Shown here piece by piece: positions 18,521 to 26,714 of a stretch of 64,000 bases of DNA. Position numbers and translations under genes: made by a program. The stretch covers positions 682,001-746,000 of the forward strand of contig OY969915.1 of NCBI GenBank assembly GCA_963704545.1, written 5' to 3'. Source of the stretch: VRUE01 sp963704545 (lineage in GTDB: Bacteria; Actinomycetota; Thermoleophilia; Solirubrobacterales; 70-9). Positions within the stretch are counted from its first letter, which is position 1. Each line of letters opens with the position of its first letter. The notes under the pieces were generated by a model, which had not been told where the DNA came from, did no database searches, and saw only the letters and a program-made list of their open reading frames with translations.

Positions 18521-18603
18521 CCGGTGTCCTCCTTGTTGGGTGGTGGCTTCGACACCCCCAGCCTTCAAGGAGGCCCGGATGAACAACGTTGTTAGGAACT
18601 ACA
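17575..18603. mobile_element. IS481-family insertion sequence (1029 bp)
   Basis: The element is bounded by imperfect inverted repeats: TGTAGTTCCCAAC at 17575 and, on the other strand, TGTAGTTCCTAAC ending at 18603. The hexamer GCTAGC flanks it on both sides (17569-17574 and 18604-18609). That could be a 6-bp target duplication, or part of longer inverted repeats because GCTAGC is itself palindromic. One transposase gene fills it. Insertion lies in the narrow gap between the convergent sigma factor and Ddn-like genes. Confidence 0.88.
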
Positions 18604-18604
18604 G

Positions 18605-19063
18605 CTAGCGCGGCTCGAGCACGATTACCGAGGGCGTGCGGTCGAGCTTCCCCTGGTAGTCGTCGAAGCCGGCGTACTGTTCGTTGTGCTCGAGCCAGAG
18701 CCGCTCTCGCTCCTCCCCCTCGGCGATGCGCGCGCGGACCGGGTAGCGCCTGCGGCCACGCTCGACTTCGGCCTCGGGATTGGCCTCCAGGTTGAGCGAC
18801 CAGGCGGGGACCTTGGCGTTGCCCGCATTGGTGTTGATGACGACGGCGTTCTCGCCGTCGGCCAGGTAGACGACCGGCGCGGTTCGCGGCTCCCCCGACT
18901 TGCGGCCGGTGGTGGTCAGCAACAGGACCGGCGCCCGCCCGACCTTGCCGCCGACGCGCCCGCCGCTCAGCCGGTAGAGCGGCACGTTCAGCTTGCCCGT
19001 CCAGCGCAGCCCTCTCACGCCGAGCGAGTTCGAGATGCGCGCGATCGTGTGGTCGCTGGGCAC
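18605..19063 (-). CDS. Ddn-like F420-type nitroreductase-family protein
   Basis: A 152-residue split-barrel protein of the deazaflavin (F420)-dependent nitroreductase family. The conserved block LLLTTTGRKSGEPRTAPVVYL, the G.NAVVINTNAG segment and the VPAWSLNLEANPEAEV region match the family. It probably reduces small molecules with F420H2. Its stop codon lies in the GCTAGC repeat beside the IS element, so its 3' end may have been set by the insertion. Confidence 0.8.
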   Translation of the reverse strand: MPSDHTIARISNSLGVRGLRWTGKLNVPLYRLSGGRVGGKVGRAPVLLLTTTGRKSGEPRTAPVVYLADGENAVVINTNAGNAKVPAWSLNLEANPEAEVERGRRRYPVRARIAEGEERERLWLEHNEQYAGFDDYQGKLDRTPSVIVLEPR

Positions 19064-19083
19064 GGCGCGTAAGGTACACGGCC

Positions 19084-19458
19084 ATGCCCGAGCCGCATCC
19101 CTTCCGCCGCGCCGCCGAAGCCAAGGACGTCGAGCTGATGACCGAGACGCTGCGCGAGGACGTCGAGCTGCACAGTCCGATCCTCTTCCGCGGCTTCGAG
19201 GGCCGCGAGGCGGTCGGCCACATCCTCACCCACGTCGCGGCGACGCTCGAGGACCTGACCTACGTCGACGAGCTGCACGAGGACAACACCGTCGCGCTCC
19301 GCTTCAAGGCCCGCGTCGGCGACCGCGAGCTGGAGGGAATCGACTTCCTCGAGCTCGACGAGGAGGGCCGCGTGGCCGTGCTCACGGTCTTCATGCGCCC
19401 GATGTCGGCGCTGACCGCGTTCAACGAGCAGATGATGCAGCGCCTCGGCGTTTCGTAG
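19084..19458 (+). CDS. SnoaL/NTF2-like fold protein
   Basis: A 124-residue cone-fold protein with the pattern FRRAAEAKDVELMTETL, VELHSPILFRGFEGREAV and a C-terminal FMRPMSALTAF strand. NTF2-like proteins bind or isomerise small hydrophobic ligands, and catalytic residues cannot be assigned. It is divergent from the Ddn-like gene and just upstream of tRNA-Tyr. Confidence 0.72.
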   Translation: MPEPHPFRRAAEAKDVELMTETLREDVELHSPILFRGFEGREAVGHILTHVAATLEDLTYVDELHEDNTVALRFKARVGDRELEGIDFLELDEEGRVAVLTVFMRPMSALTAFNEQMMQRLGVS

Positions 19459-19502
19459 CCGGGGGCCGTGCCCGTCCCCTAGAATCGGCTCCCCATAGCC
19501 CC

Positions 19503-19584
19503 GGGGGAGTGTCCGAGTGGTTAAAGGAGATGCGCTGTAAACGCATTGGCTCTGCCTACGCAGGTTCGAATCCTGCCTCCCCCA
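19503..19584 (+). tRNA. tRNA-Tyr (anticodon GTA)
   Basis: The acceptor stem GGGGGAG/CTCCCCC, the anticodon arm ATGCG-CTGTAAA-CGCAT with GTA, a class II variable arm (GGCTCTGCC) and the T arm GCAGG-TTCGAAT-CCTGC are all present. A at 19584 is the discriminator; no CCA is encoded. The next gene starts at 19586. Confidence 0.95.
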
Positions 19585-19585
19585 T

Positions 19586-20302
19586 ATGAGCAGCCTCGAC
19601 GGCCGTGTGGTTGCGATCGCCGGGGTCGCCGGCGGGCTGGGGCCGACGGTTGCGGAGCGGCTTGCCGCGGCGGGGGCGACTGTCGCCGGCACCGACGTCT
19701 CGCAGGAGCGGGTCGACGAGGTCGGCTCTGGGCTCGGCCTCGGGGAGGACCGCTGGGACGGCCGTGCCGTCGACCTGCTCGACGAGGGGGCGACCCGGGA
19801 GTGGTGCGCGGCGCTCGTCGAGCGTTTCGGACGGGTCGACGCGCTGGCGCACCTGGTCGGGGGCTGGCGCGGCGGACAGCCGCTGCACGAGGCGCCGCTC
19901 GCCGACTGGGACCTTCTCCATGACCTGTTGATCCGCACCGTGCAGCACACGACGCGCGCCTTTCACGACGCGCTTCTCGCCAGCGAGCACGGCCGCTTCG
20001 TCCTCGTCTCCTCCAAGCAGGCCCAGGCGCCCTCCAACGCGAACGCCGCCTACGCGGCCTCGAAGGCCGCCGCCGAGGCCTGGACCCTGGCGCTCGCCGA
20101 CGGCTTCGAAGGCACCGCCGCGACCGCCAACGTCATCGTCGTCGACGCGATCCTGACTCCGCGGATGCGGGAGGAGAGCCCGGAGGAGGACTTCCCCACC
20201 TTCACGCCCGCCGAGCACATCGCCGAGGCGATCGGGTTCGTCTGCTCCAGCGCGGCCGGGAAGATGAACGGCCAGCGGCTCGCGCTTACGATGCGGGGAT
20301 GA
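19586..20302 (+). CDS. Short-chain dehydrogenase/reductase
   Basis: A 238-residue Rossmann oxidoreductase with the cofactor loop GVAGGLG, catalytic Tyr/Lys in YAASKAAAEAW and a preceding Ser in LVSSKQ. The substrate is unknown. The ATG begins one base after the tRNA-Tyr discriminator, so tRNA 3' processing would leave an almost leaderless mRNA; no ribosome site is possible upstream other than in the tRNA. The 3' end overlaps the MerR gene by 4 bp (ATGA). Confidence 0.85.
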   Translation: MSSLDGRVVAIAGVAGGLGPTVAERLAAAGATVAGTDVSQERVDEVGSGLGLGEDRWDGRAVDLLDEGATREWCAALVERFGRVDALAHLVGGWRGGQPLHEAPLADWDLLHDLLIRTVQHTTRAFHDALLASEHGRFVLVSSKQAQAPSNANAAYAASKAAAEAWTLALADGFEGTAATANVIVVDAILTPRMREESPEEDFPTFTPAEHIAEAIGFVCSSAAGKMNGQRLALTMRG

Positions 20303-21096
20303 GCCAGAGGCCCTCCAGGCCCGTCAAGGGCGAGATGACGATCCGCGAGCTTGCCGAGCGGACGGGAATGACCGTCCGCAACATCCGCGCCCACCAGACG
20401 CGTGGGCTGCTGCCGCCGCCGGTGGTCCACGGGCGGACCGGCTACTACAACGACGAGCACGTGGCGCGGATCGCGCTGACGCGCGAAATGCAGGCCGACG
20501 GGCTCAACCTGGAGGCGATCCGGCGCGTGCTCGAGACCGGCGACGGCGCCGCAACCGAGATCTTCGACTTCACCCGCGCCCTGCGCGCTCCCTTCGAGGA
20601 CGAGGCGCCCGAGATCGTCGAGGCCGAGGAGCTGGCGGGGGTCTGGGGGGCGGCCGGCGGGCAGCTCGACCCGGACCTGATGCGGCGCGCGGAAAAGCTC
20701 GGCATCGTGCGCGCCCTGCCTGACGGGCGCGTCGAGGTGATCAGCCCACGCCTGCAGCGCGCCGCGACGGCCCTCGCCGAGCTCGGCGTCGGGCCCGAGG
20801 GGGCGCTGGCGACGGCGGAGAAACTGCGCCGCCACGCCGACGGCGTCGCCCGCACCTTCGTCGACCTCTTCGTCAAGGAGATCTGGGAGCCGTTCGAGCG
20901 CGCCGGCCGGCCCGAGGGCGACTGGCCCAAGGTGCGCGAAGCTCTCGACCGCATGCGCCCACTCGCCTCCGACGCGCTGCTCGCCGTCTTCCAGCTGGCG
21001 ATGGGCGAGGCGGTCGAGAAGGCCAGCGAGCGCACCCTGCGCATGGCCGCGCGCAAGCGGCCCACCCAGAAACGCAAGCGCACCCGGCGCCAGTAG
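20299..21096 (+). CDS. MerR-family transcriptional regulator
   Basis: A 265-residue regulator with the N-terminal MerR helix-turn-helix and wing (MTIRELAERTGMTVRNIRAH, then GLLPPPVVHGRTGYY). The long C-terminal part is helical and probably ligand-binding, with no Cys cluster of the metal sensors. It overlaps the SDR stop by 4 bp, so the two are one operon and the reductase may be under its control. The C-terminal tail is rich in Arg/Lys. Confidence 0.82.
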   Translation: MSQRPSRPVKGEMTIRELAERTGMTVRNIRAHQTRGLLPPPVVHGRTGYYNDEHVARIALTREMQADGLNLEAIRRVLETGDGAATEIFDFTRALRAPFEDEAPEIVEAEELAGVWGAAGGQLDPDLMRRAEKLGIVRALPDGRVEVISPRLQRAATALAELGVGPEGALATAEKLRRHADGVARTFVDLFVKEIWEPFERAGRPEGDWPKVREALDRMRPLASDALLAVFQLAMGEAVEKASERTLRMAARKRPTQKRKRTRRQ

Positions 21097-21197
21097 CCCT
21101 GCCGGGACACCCGGGTTCCGTAATCCGCGCGACCACCCTTCGCCGCTTAAAAAACCGGATGTATATAGTGCGCGCGTACTTAGATACGTTTGCGTTT

Positions 21198-21662
21198 ATG
21201 AATTCCTCTGACGAATTTCCAGCCGAGTTCTCGGGAGCGGTCGGTCGCCTTCAGGTTGCCGTCCTCGAGGTCTGTCGTCCGGAGGACGAGTGGCCGGCCA
21301 AAGTCGCGAAGTCGGTCGCCGCGACGGTCGACTTCGCGGTGTCGGAGCCCTCGGAGATTCGCCTGCTGACGATCGAGGCGCTGATCCAGAGGCCGGACGG
21401 GGGCCGGCGCTATGTGCGCACGGTGGAGCACTTCGCGGAGTTGCTGCGATCCGTGACGCCCGAGGACCGGCGCCGCCCGGCGAGCACCGAGATGGCCCTG
21501 GTCGGCGGCCTCGCCACGACGATCGCCCACCACCTGCGCTCGGACACGCTGGCGGAGCTGCTCCAGACCGTCCCCGAGCTGGTCGAGTTCACCCTCCTGC
21601 CCTACCTCGGACACGAGGAGGCCAGGCGCTGGGCCGAGTGGACGGCGGCCAGCCGCAGCTGA
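21198..21662 (+). CDS. Stand-alone TetR-type ligand-binding domain (no HTH)
   Basis: A 154-residue protein that aligns by eye with the C-terminal halves of the TetR genes just downstream: both end in the pattern (V)PELVEFTLLPYLGHEEARR versus LPEIAEFALTPYLGTAEARR. No N-terminal helix-turn-helix is encoded; ATG 21198 is the likely start and the frame upstream (from 21159) adds only 13 non-HTH residues. It may be a decayed TetR gene or a functional dimerising or ligand-sequestering partner. Confidence 0.6.
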   Translation: MNSSDEFPAEFSGAVGRLQVAVLEVCRPEDEWPAKVAKSVAATVDFAVSEPSEIRLLTIEALIQRPDGGRRYVRTVEHFAELLRSVTPEDRRRPASTEMALVGGLATTIAHHLRSDTLAELLQTVPELVEFTLLPYLGHEEARRWAEWTAASRS

Positions 21663-21702
21663 ACGCCACCCGTTCAACCGGTCCACCAGCCGTTGGGCCG
21701 GC

Positions 21703-22461
21703 TCAGCCGACCGGTAGGGCCAGCTCTTCGGAGGCAACCTGCTGGCCTTCGAAGGGAAGGACCGCGAAGTACATCAGCGCGGGGAGCAGCTCCTCCAGGT
21801 TCTCGACCTCTTCCCGGTTGAGCCTCGAGTAGAGCAGCGCCTCGATTCCGCCGACGACTCCGGCGGACGCGATCGCCGACGGCGGGGAGCCCTTGGGAGG
21901 GTCGGCGCGTATCTGGTCGTCGAGGCAGGAGGCGAAGTGGTCGAGCAGCTCGTCGCGGCGCAGGAGGGCGGCCGGGCAGGCCGCACGGGCCTCGACGACG
22001 AGGGTCGCAGCCGCGTCCGGCTCGTCCGCGGCGAAACGCAGCAGCTCCTCCAGCGCCACCCGCAGACGATCTCGCCAGCTGCCGTCGGCGGAGCCCGTTG
22101 CGGCGGCGATCCGGGTGCGCAGCCGCCCGCCGGCCGCGTCGAAGGCGGCGAGGAAACAGGCTTCCTTGTTCTCGAAGTGTTCGTAGAACGTCGGCCGCGA
22201 GACGCCCGACCGGTCCAGCACGTCCTGGACGTTCATCTCTCGGTAGCCGAGCTCCGCCGTCGCCCGCAGCGCCGCCGCCAGGAGCCGCTCACGCTGGATC
22301 GCGCTGACGAGGTCGGGCGGGAGCGAGCGGATGCCGGACGGGAACTGGCCGTCGCCGCCGGCGAGTAGCTCTGCCGCGGTGCTCACCTCGCCTGGGCTCC
22401 AGCGGTCGCCGATCGCGGTGAGGAGCATCTCGTGGCTGAGCTGAACACGGCTGGAGGGCAT
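21703..22461 (-). CDS. TetR-family regulator
   Basis: A 252-residue protein with an unusual roughly 50-residue N-terminal extension before the TetR DNA-binding helices (LLAAALRATAELGYREM, then VLDRSGVSRPTFYEHFENKE). The C-terminal domain is Ala-rich and helical. It is divergent from the TetR gene at 22568, with a short shared promoter region. Targets are unknown. Confidence 0.83.
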   Translation of the reverse strand: MPSSRVQLSHEMLLTAIGDRWSPGEVSTAAELLAGGDGQFPSGIRSLPPDLVSAIQRERLLAAALRATAELGYREMNVQDVLDRSGVSRPTFYEHFENKEACFLAAFDAAGGRLRTRIAAATGSADGSWRDRLRVALEELLRFAADEPDAAATLVVEARAACPAALLRRDELLDHFASCLDDQIRADPPKGSPPSAIASAGVVGGIEALLYSRLNREEVENLEELLPALMYFAVLPFEGQQVASEELALPVG

Positions 22462-22567
22462 CGAGGAACCTGACCGTTTCTTTTAGGAACTCAAATGGCG
22501 GCCGCAAAGTACCACAGGAGTCCATGCCGTGCAAGTCCGTTCAACGCACCGCGGGTATCCTTGGCCG

Positions 22568-23194
22568 ATGTCTCCGCAGGCCCGCGCCCAGTCCACTCGC
22601 CCCGAGATCTCCCGGGAGTTCATCGCCGGCCACAAGCGACGCCGGATCATGGACGCGATCGCCGAGCTGACGGCGGAAAGGGGCTATGACGCGACCAAGA
22701 TCGGCGACATCGTGCGCAGCGCCGGCGTCGCGCGCAAAACGCTGTACGACAACTTCGAGGGCAAGGAGGAGGTTTTCCTCGCGACCTTCGACGCCGCGGT
22801 CGAGGAGACCGTGCGCCGCATCGACGAGGCCTGCGCCAAGGTGGAGGGCGGCTGGGACGAGCGGCTGGAGGCGGGTCTCGCGGCCTTCCTCGGCTACGTC
22901 GCCGAGCACCCGGCACTGGCCCGGATGTGCATGATCGAGGCGCTCTCCGCCACCCCTGCCGCCAACCGGCGTTACGAGGACGCGGTCAAGCGCTTCGTCG
23001 CGATGACCGAACGGACCGTGCCCCGCGACGACCGCCTGCCCGAGACGATCGACGAGACGCTGGTCGGGGGGGTCGCGTGGATCGTCTACCAGAAGATCCG
23101 CCGCAACGAGACCGAGCAGGCGCCCGACCTCCTGCCGGAGCTCACCGAGTTCATGGCCGCTCCTTACCTTGGAGCGGCGGGAGCGGCGAAGTAG
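22568..23194 (+). CDS. TetR-family regulator
   Basis: A 208-residue TetR protein (ATG 22568). The DNA-binding helices read IMDAIAELTAERGYDATKI and IVRSAGVARKTLYDNFEGKE, and the ligand domain ends LLPELTEFMAAPYLG. It belongs to the same local paralog group as the genes at 21198 and 23238, a tandem expansion. Confidence 0.83.
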   Translation: MSPQARAQSTRPEISREFIAGHKRRRIMDAIAELTAERGYDATKIGDIVRSAGVARKTLYDNFEGKEEVFLATFDAAVEETVRRIDEACAKVEGGWDERLEAGLAAFLGYVAEHPALARMCMIEALSATPAANRRYEDAVKRFVAMTERTVPRDDRLPETIDETLVGGVAWIVYQKIRRNETEQAPDLLPELTEFMAAPYLGAAGAAK

Positions 23195-23237
23195 CGCCCA
23201 GCACGCTGTCCCGTGCGCTGGCAGACTCCAGCGCGCA

Positions 23238-23882
23238 GTGAGCGTCGAACGACTTCCCCGCGGCCGACACGGGCTATCGCCCGAGTACGTAGCGCAGAAT
23301 CAGCGCGAGCGGCTGATCGGCGCACTGGCCCAGTGCCTCTACGAGCGCGGCTTCGACGAGACGACGATCTCGATGGTGAGCAAGCGCGCCGGCGTCTCCA
23401 AGGGCGACTTCTACAAACAGTTCGAGAGCAAGGACGACTGCTTCCTCGTCGCCTACGACGACGCCGTGCGGGCGATCTATGCACGGGTTGCCGGGGCCTG
23501 CGGGGAGAGCGACGACTGGGCGACGCGCGTGCTCGCCGGCCTCGCCGCGCTGCTCGACCACCTCGGGCAGGAGCCCGCACAGGCGCGGCTGGTGCTGGTC
23601 GAGGGGTTGCGCGTCGGCAAGGGGGTCTACGACCGCTACCAGGACGCGCTGCTCAGCTACGTCCCCCACCTTCGCGAGGGCGCGCCCGCTCCGGCCGGCG
23701 GCGCCGTCCCGCCCGAGGCGACGGACGAGGCCGTGATCGGCGGCATCGCCTCGCTGCTCTCGCGCCGTGTCCTCGCCGGCGACTCCGAGCGGCTCGGCGA
23801 CTTCCTGCCGGAGATTGCGGAATTCGCCCTCACCCCCTACCTCGGCACGGCCGAGGCCCGCCGCATAATCTCGGAACGGTGA
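23238..23882 (+). CDS. TetR-family regulator
   Basis: A 214-residue TetR protein starting at GTG 23238. The helix-turn-helix reads LIGALAQCLYERGFDETTI with VSKRAGVSKGDFYKQFESKD, and the C-terminus ends FLPEIAEFALTPYLGTAEARR. Its stop overlaps the start of the dCTP deaminase-like gene as GTGA, so the two are co-transcribed. Confidence 0.84.
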   Translation: MSVERLPRGRHGLSPEYVAQNQRERLIGALAQCLYERGFDETTISMVSKRAGVSKGDFYKQFESKDDCFLVAYDDAVRAIYARVAGACGESDDWATRVLAGLAALLDHLGQEPAQARLVLVEGLRVGKGVYDRYQDALLSYVPHLREGAPAPAGGAVPPEATDEAVIGGIASLLSRRVLAGDSERLGDFLPEIAEFALTPYLGTAEARRIISER

Positions 23883-25090
23883 GCGACGCGGCTTCAGCGG
23901 TGGCAGGTGCGGTTGGCGGCGAAGCCGCGGACGCCGCACCGGGCGTGTTCCCCTCGCAGGCTCTGAGCCGGGCGATCGAGGCTGACTGGGTCAGCTCCGG
24001 CGACTACCGGATCAGGCCCGAGGCGATCCAGCCGGCCAGCATCGACCTGCGCCTCGGAGACCACGCCTGGGCTCTGCGCTGCTCCTTCCTTCCCGACGTC
24101 GACTCGACCGTCGAGGAGAAGATCGAGGGGCTCGCCTTCCAGAAGATCGACCTGCGCGACGGCGCGGTGCTCGAGCGCGACCGTCCCTACCTGGTGCCCC
24201 TGATCGAGGAGCTGGCGCTGCCCTCCGACGTGCGGGCGAAGGCCAACCCGAAGAGCTCGACCGGGCGCCTCGACGTCTTCACCCGCGTGCTGACCGACCG
24301 CCACCACCGCTTTGACGAGATCCGCGCCGGCTACCGCGGCAAGCTCTACCTCGAGGTGGTTCCGCGCTCCTTCGCGATCCAGGTCAAGACCGGGCTCTCG
24401 CTCAACCAGCTGCGGCTGGCGCGCGGCGAGGTGCGGCTGGGCGACGAGGAGATCCGCTCCCTGCAGGAGGAGTTCCCGTTGCTCTACCTCGACTCCCACG
24501 CGTTGCGCGAGTCCGAGCTGGCCCTCGCCGACGGGCTCTTCCTCAGCGTCGACCTCTCCGGGCCGAGTGACCGGATCGTCGGCTACCGGGCGAAGAAGAA
24601 CAGCCTGCCGATCGACCTCTCGCGGATCCGCGCCTACCGCTGGACCGACTTCTGGGATCCGGTCTTCCCCGAGGCGGGCAGCAAGATCGTGCTCGAGCCG
24701 GAGATCTTCTACCTGCTGCTCTCGGCCGAGGGCGTCTGCATCCCGCCGCAGATCGCCGCCGAGATGATGGCCTACGACCCGACCGCGGGCGAGCTGCGCA
24801 CCCACTACGCGGGCTTCTTCGACCCCGGCTTCGGCTACGACCCGGCCGGCGACCGCCACGGCAGCCGCGCCGCACTGGAGGTGCGCGCCCGTGACGTCTC
24901 CTTCATGGTCGAGCACCGCCAGCCGGTCTGCAAGCTGGCGCTCGAGCGGACCAGCGTCCCGGCCGAGCGGCTATATGGCTCGGGCCTCGGGTCCAACTAC
25001 CAGGGGCAGGTGACGATGTTGAGCAAGCATTTCGAGGAGTCGGGAGCGCCTGAGCCCTCTCTCGAAACGCGCCGCGGGAGCGGCGCTTGA
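23879..25090 (+). CDS. Two-domain dCTP deaminase (Dcd-like)
   Basis: A 403-residue protein of the trimeric dUTPase/dCTP deaminase superfamily in its long, duplicated form. The first domain holds the nucleotide-binding KANPKSSTGRLDVFTRV, and the second repeats the fold and includes the block around SVDLSGPSDRIVGYRAKK. Expected reaction: dCTP to dUTP plus ammonia in pyrimidine supply. GTG 23879 overlaps the TetR stop. The natural end is probably near TMLSKHFE; the final residues are read from hairpin C1, with the stop TGA inside its TTGAGT motif. Confidence 0.78.
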   Translation: MSDAASAVAGAVGGEAADAAPGVFPSQALSRAIEADWVSSGDYRIRPEAIQPASIDLRLGDHAWALRCSFLPDVDSTVEEKIEGLAFQKIDLRDGAVLERDRPYLVPLIEELALPSDVRAKANPKSSTGRLDVFTRVLTDRHHRFDEIRAGYRGKLYLEVVPRSFAIQVKTGLSLNQLRLARGEVRLGDEEIRSLQEEFPLLYLDSHALRESELALADGLFLSVDLSGPSDRIVGYRAKKNSLPIDLSRIRAYRWTDFWDPVFPEAGSKIVLEPEIFYLLLSAEGVCIPPQIAAEMMAYDPTAGELRTHYAGFFDPGFGYDPAGDRHGSRAALEVRARDVSFMVEHRQPVCKLALERTSVPAERLYGSGLGSNYQGQVTMLSKHFEESGAPEPSLETRRGSGA

Positions 25091-25124
25091 GTGTTTCGAG
25101 AGAGGGCTCAGGCGCTCCCGACTC
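25037..25124. repeat. Nested hairpin family C, copy C1
   Basis: A perfect 32-bp outer stem (25037-25068 with 25093-25124) ends in AAAC/GTTT. Inside is a 7-bp GCGCCGC/GCGGCGC hairpin (25069-25086, loop GGGA) followed by an unpaired TTGAGT on one side only. The same plan occurs at 37826-37900 with different stem sequences. C1 overlaps the last codons of the Dcd-like gene. Confidence 0.85.
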
Positions 25125-25135
25125 GTTGAGCTGGT

Positions 25136-25185
25136 GTCGAGTGGAGCATTGACCCCCGTATAGAGGGGTCAATGCTCCACTCGAC
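25136..25185. terminator. Perfect 21-bp hairpin between convergent genes
   Basis: Arms 25136-25156 and 25165-25185 pair perfectly around CGTATAGA. It covers the stop codon of the SGNH hydrolase on the minus strand and follows C1, so it could act as a two-way terminator. The inner arm CATTGACC/GGTCAATG also occurs in the hairpin at 61463-61500. Confidence 0.7.
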
Positions 25186-26065
25186 CAGATGGAGACGTCA
25201 GCGCGGTGCGGATCGCTGGTGAGCGGAGCAGGGTTGCGAAGGCGCGGGCGTAGGCGGCCTGTCCGCTACGGCGCGGGTGGTAGCTGCCCTTGATCAGGCC
25301 CTCGTCGGGAGAGAGGTTGAAGCCGTAGAGCCAGGGATCCTCGCTGCAGAGCTCGTGGCCGGCGAACCGCTCGGTTACGTCGACGTAGGAGACGTTTCCC
25401 TTCTGCCGGCGAGCGGCGCGGGACGCCTCGGCGATCCTGCGGTTTCCCCTGGCCACCAGCGAGTTCATCCATTCGGCCTCGGTCTCCGAGATGAAGAGCC
25501 TGCAGTCCGCATCCTCGGAGACGAAGAGACGCGGGTAGCCGGCGACGAGGAGCTGACCGCCGGGGTCCATGCGGTTGCGGATGCGGGTGTAGGCGTCGAC
25601 CAGTTGCGCCTTGATCGTCTGCAGTCCCGCCTCGACCCTGTCGGCAAGCTTCCATTTCGAGCAATTTCCGGGCAGCAGGCACTGCTTGACGATGTCGTCG
25701 AAGCCGAGGTCGTTACCGCCGATCGTCAGGGTCACCAGCCTGGTCGAGGTGTCGACGTACTCGAGCTGCGTGCGCTGGCTGCCGCGCCTGGGCTGGGGGT
25801 GCAGCCAGATGTCGTCGATCGTCGCCCCGGTGCAGGCGTGGAAGGACGGCTGGGCGAGGTAGCCGGCCAGGGTGGGCAGCATCCGCGGGTAGGCGGAATC
25901 GCTGCGCAGCGCCCGGTGGCAGGGGCCATCGAAGGGCCTGTTGCCCTCGCCGCTGGAATAGGAGTCGCCGAGTGCGACGTAGGAGACGGGCACGTCCGCC
26001 GTCGCCGGCGAGGAGAGGACGAGCAGCGCGCAGAGCAGGGCGATTGCACAGGAAATACGTCTCAA
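25169..26065 (-). CDS. Secreted SGNH/GDSL hydrolase
   Basis: A 298-residue exported esterase or lipase with an N-terminal signal peptide (ISCAIALLCALLVLSSPATA). Block I is YVALGDSYSSGEG with the nucleophile Ser, block III is TIGGNDLGF, and the final Asp/His pair lies near GSYHPRRSG. Cys residues may pair as in Streptomyces SGNH lipases. The substrate is an ester or acyl compound outside the cell. Confidence 0.86.
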   Translation of the reverse strand: MRRISCAIALLCALLVLSSPATADVPVSYVALGDSYSSGEGNRPFDGPCHRALRSDSAYPRMLPTLAGYLAQPSFHACTGATIDDIWLHPQPRRGSQRTQLEYVDTSTRLVTLTIGGNDLGFDDIVKQCLLPGNCSKWKLADRVEAGLQTIKAQLVDAYTRIRNRMDPGGQLLVAGYPRLFVSEDADCRLFISETEAEWMNSLVARGNRRIAEASRAARRQKGNVSYVDVTERFAGHELCSEDPWLYGFNLSPDEGLIKGSYHPRRSGQAAYARAFATLLRSPAIRTALTSPSGRVEH

Positions 26066-26096
26066 GATGACGCGATTTATCTCATACGATGCGGCG

Positions 26097-26561
26097 ATGG
26101 CCGAGCGAACCTGGAGCGTCTACCTCTCCGGCGAGATCCACTCCGACTGGCGCGAGCGGATCGAGGCCGGGGTGCGGGAGGCGGGCCTGCCTGTCGAGCT
26201 CTCGGCGCCGGTGACCGACCACGCGGCCTCCGACGACGCCGGGACGGGGACGCTGGGCGAGGAGGGGACGCCGTTCTGGCGCGACCACATGGGCGCCGGC
26301 GTCAACGCGATCCGCACCCAGACCCTGATCCGTGCCGCCGACGTGGTCGTCGTCCGCTTCGGCGACAAGTACCGCCAGTGGAACGCCGCCTTCGACGCCG
26401 GCTACGCCGCTGCCCTGGGTAAGCCGGTCGTCACGTTGCACGACACCGACCTCGACCACGCCCTGAAGGAGGTCGACCGCGCCGCCCAGGCAACCGCGCG
26501 CACCTCTGAGCAGGTCGTGGACGTCCTCCGCTACGTGATCCGCGGCGAGCTGCCCGGGTAG
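26097..26561 (+). CDS. YtoQ-family protein
   Basis: A 154-residue protein with VYLSGEIHSDWRERI at the start and the block RTQTLIRAADVVVVRFGDKYRQWNAAFDAGYA, a nucleoside 2-deoxyribosyltransferase-like fold. YtoQ proteins have no established biochemical role. ATG 26097 is chosen; the upstream ATG 26067 adds ten residues overlapping the divergent promoter region. Hairpin B1 starts at its stop codon. Confidence 0.8.
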   Translation: MAERTWSVYLSGEIHSDWRERIEAGVREAGLPVELSAPVTDHAASDDAGTGTLGEEGTPFWRDHMGAGVNAIRTQTLIRAADVVVVRFGDKYRQWNAAFDAGYAAALGKPVVTLHDTDLDHALKEVDRAAQATARTSEQVVDVLRYVIRGELPG

Positions 26562-26651
26562 GGAGGGGCGGCAGCCCTCTCGCCTGACAAGTCGCGGCCG
26601 GAGCGGCCGCGACTTTGAGTATCCGCCAGTCGAGAGGGCTGCCGCCCCTCC
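26562..26651. repeat. Nested hairpin family B, copy B1
   Basis: A perfect 21-bp outer stem (26562-26582 with 26631-26651) encloses a conserved internal loop (CCTGACAA on one side, TTTGAGTATCCGCCAGT on the other) and an inner 10-bp stem (26591-26600 with 26604-26613, loop GAG). The 48-nt core is identical to that of B2, while the outer stems differ. Confidence 0.88.
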
Positions 26652-26699
26652 TTCTCGGCTGGCTGAGCAGAGTCCGTACGAGGTCGTCTTGGAAAGATG

Positions 26700-26713
26700 C
26701 GAACATATGTTCG
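26700..26713. promoter_or_regulatory. LexA-type SOS box
   Basis: CGAACATATGTTCG is a perfect palindrome fitting the Gram-positive/actinobacterial LexA box CGAACRNRYGTTYG. It ends one base before ATG 26715 of the radical SAM gene and covers the alternative ATG 26697, which argues that 26715 is the real start and that the gene is induced by DNA damage. Confidence 0.75.
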
Positions 26714-26714
26714 T

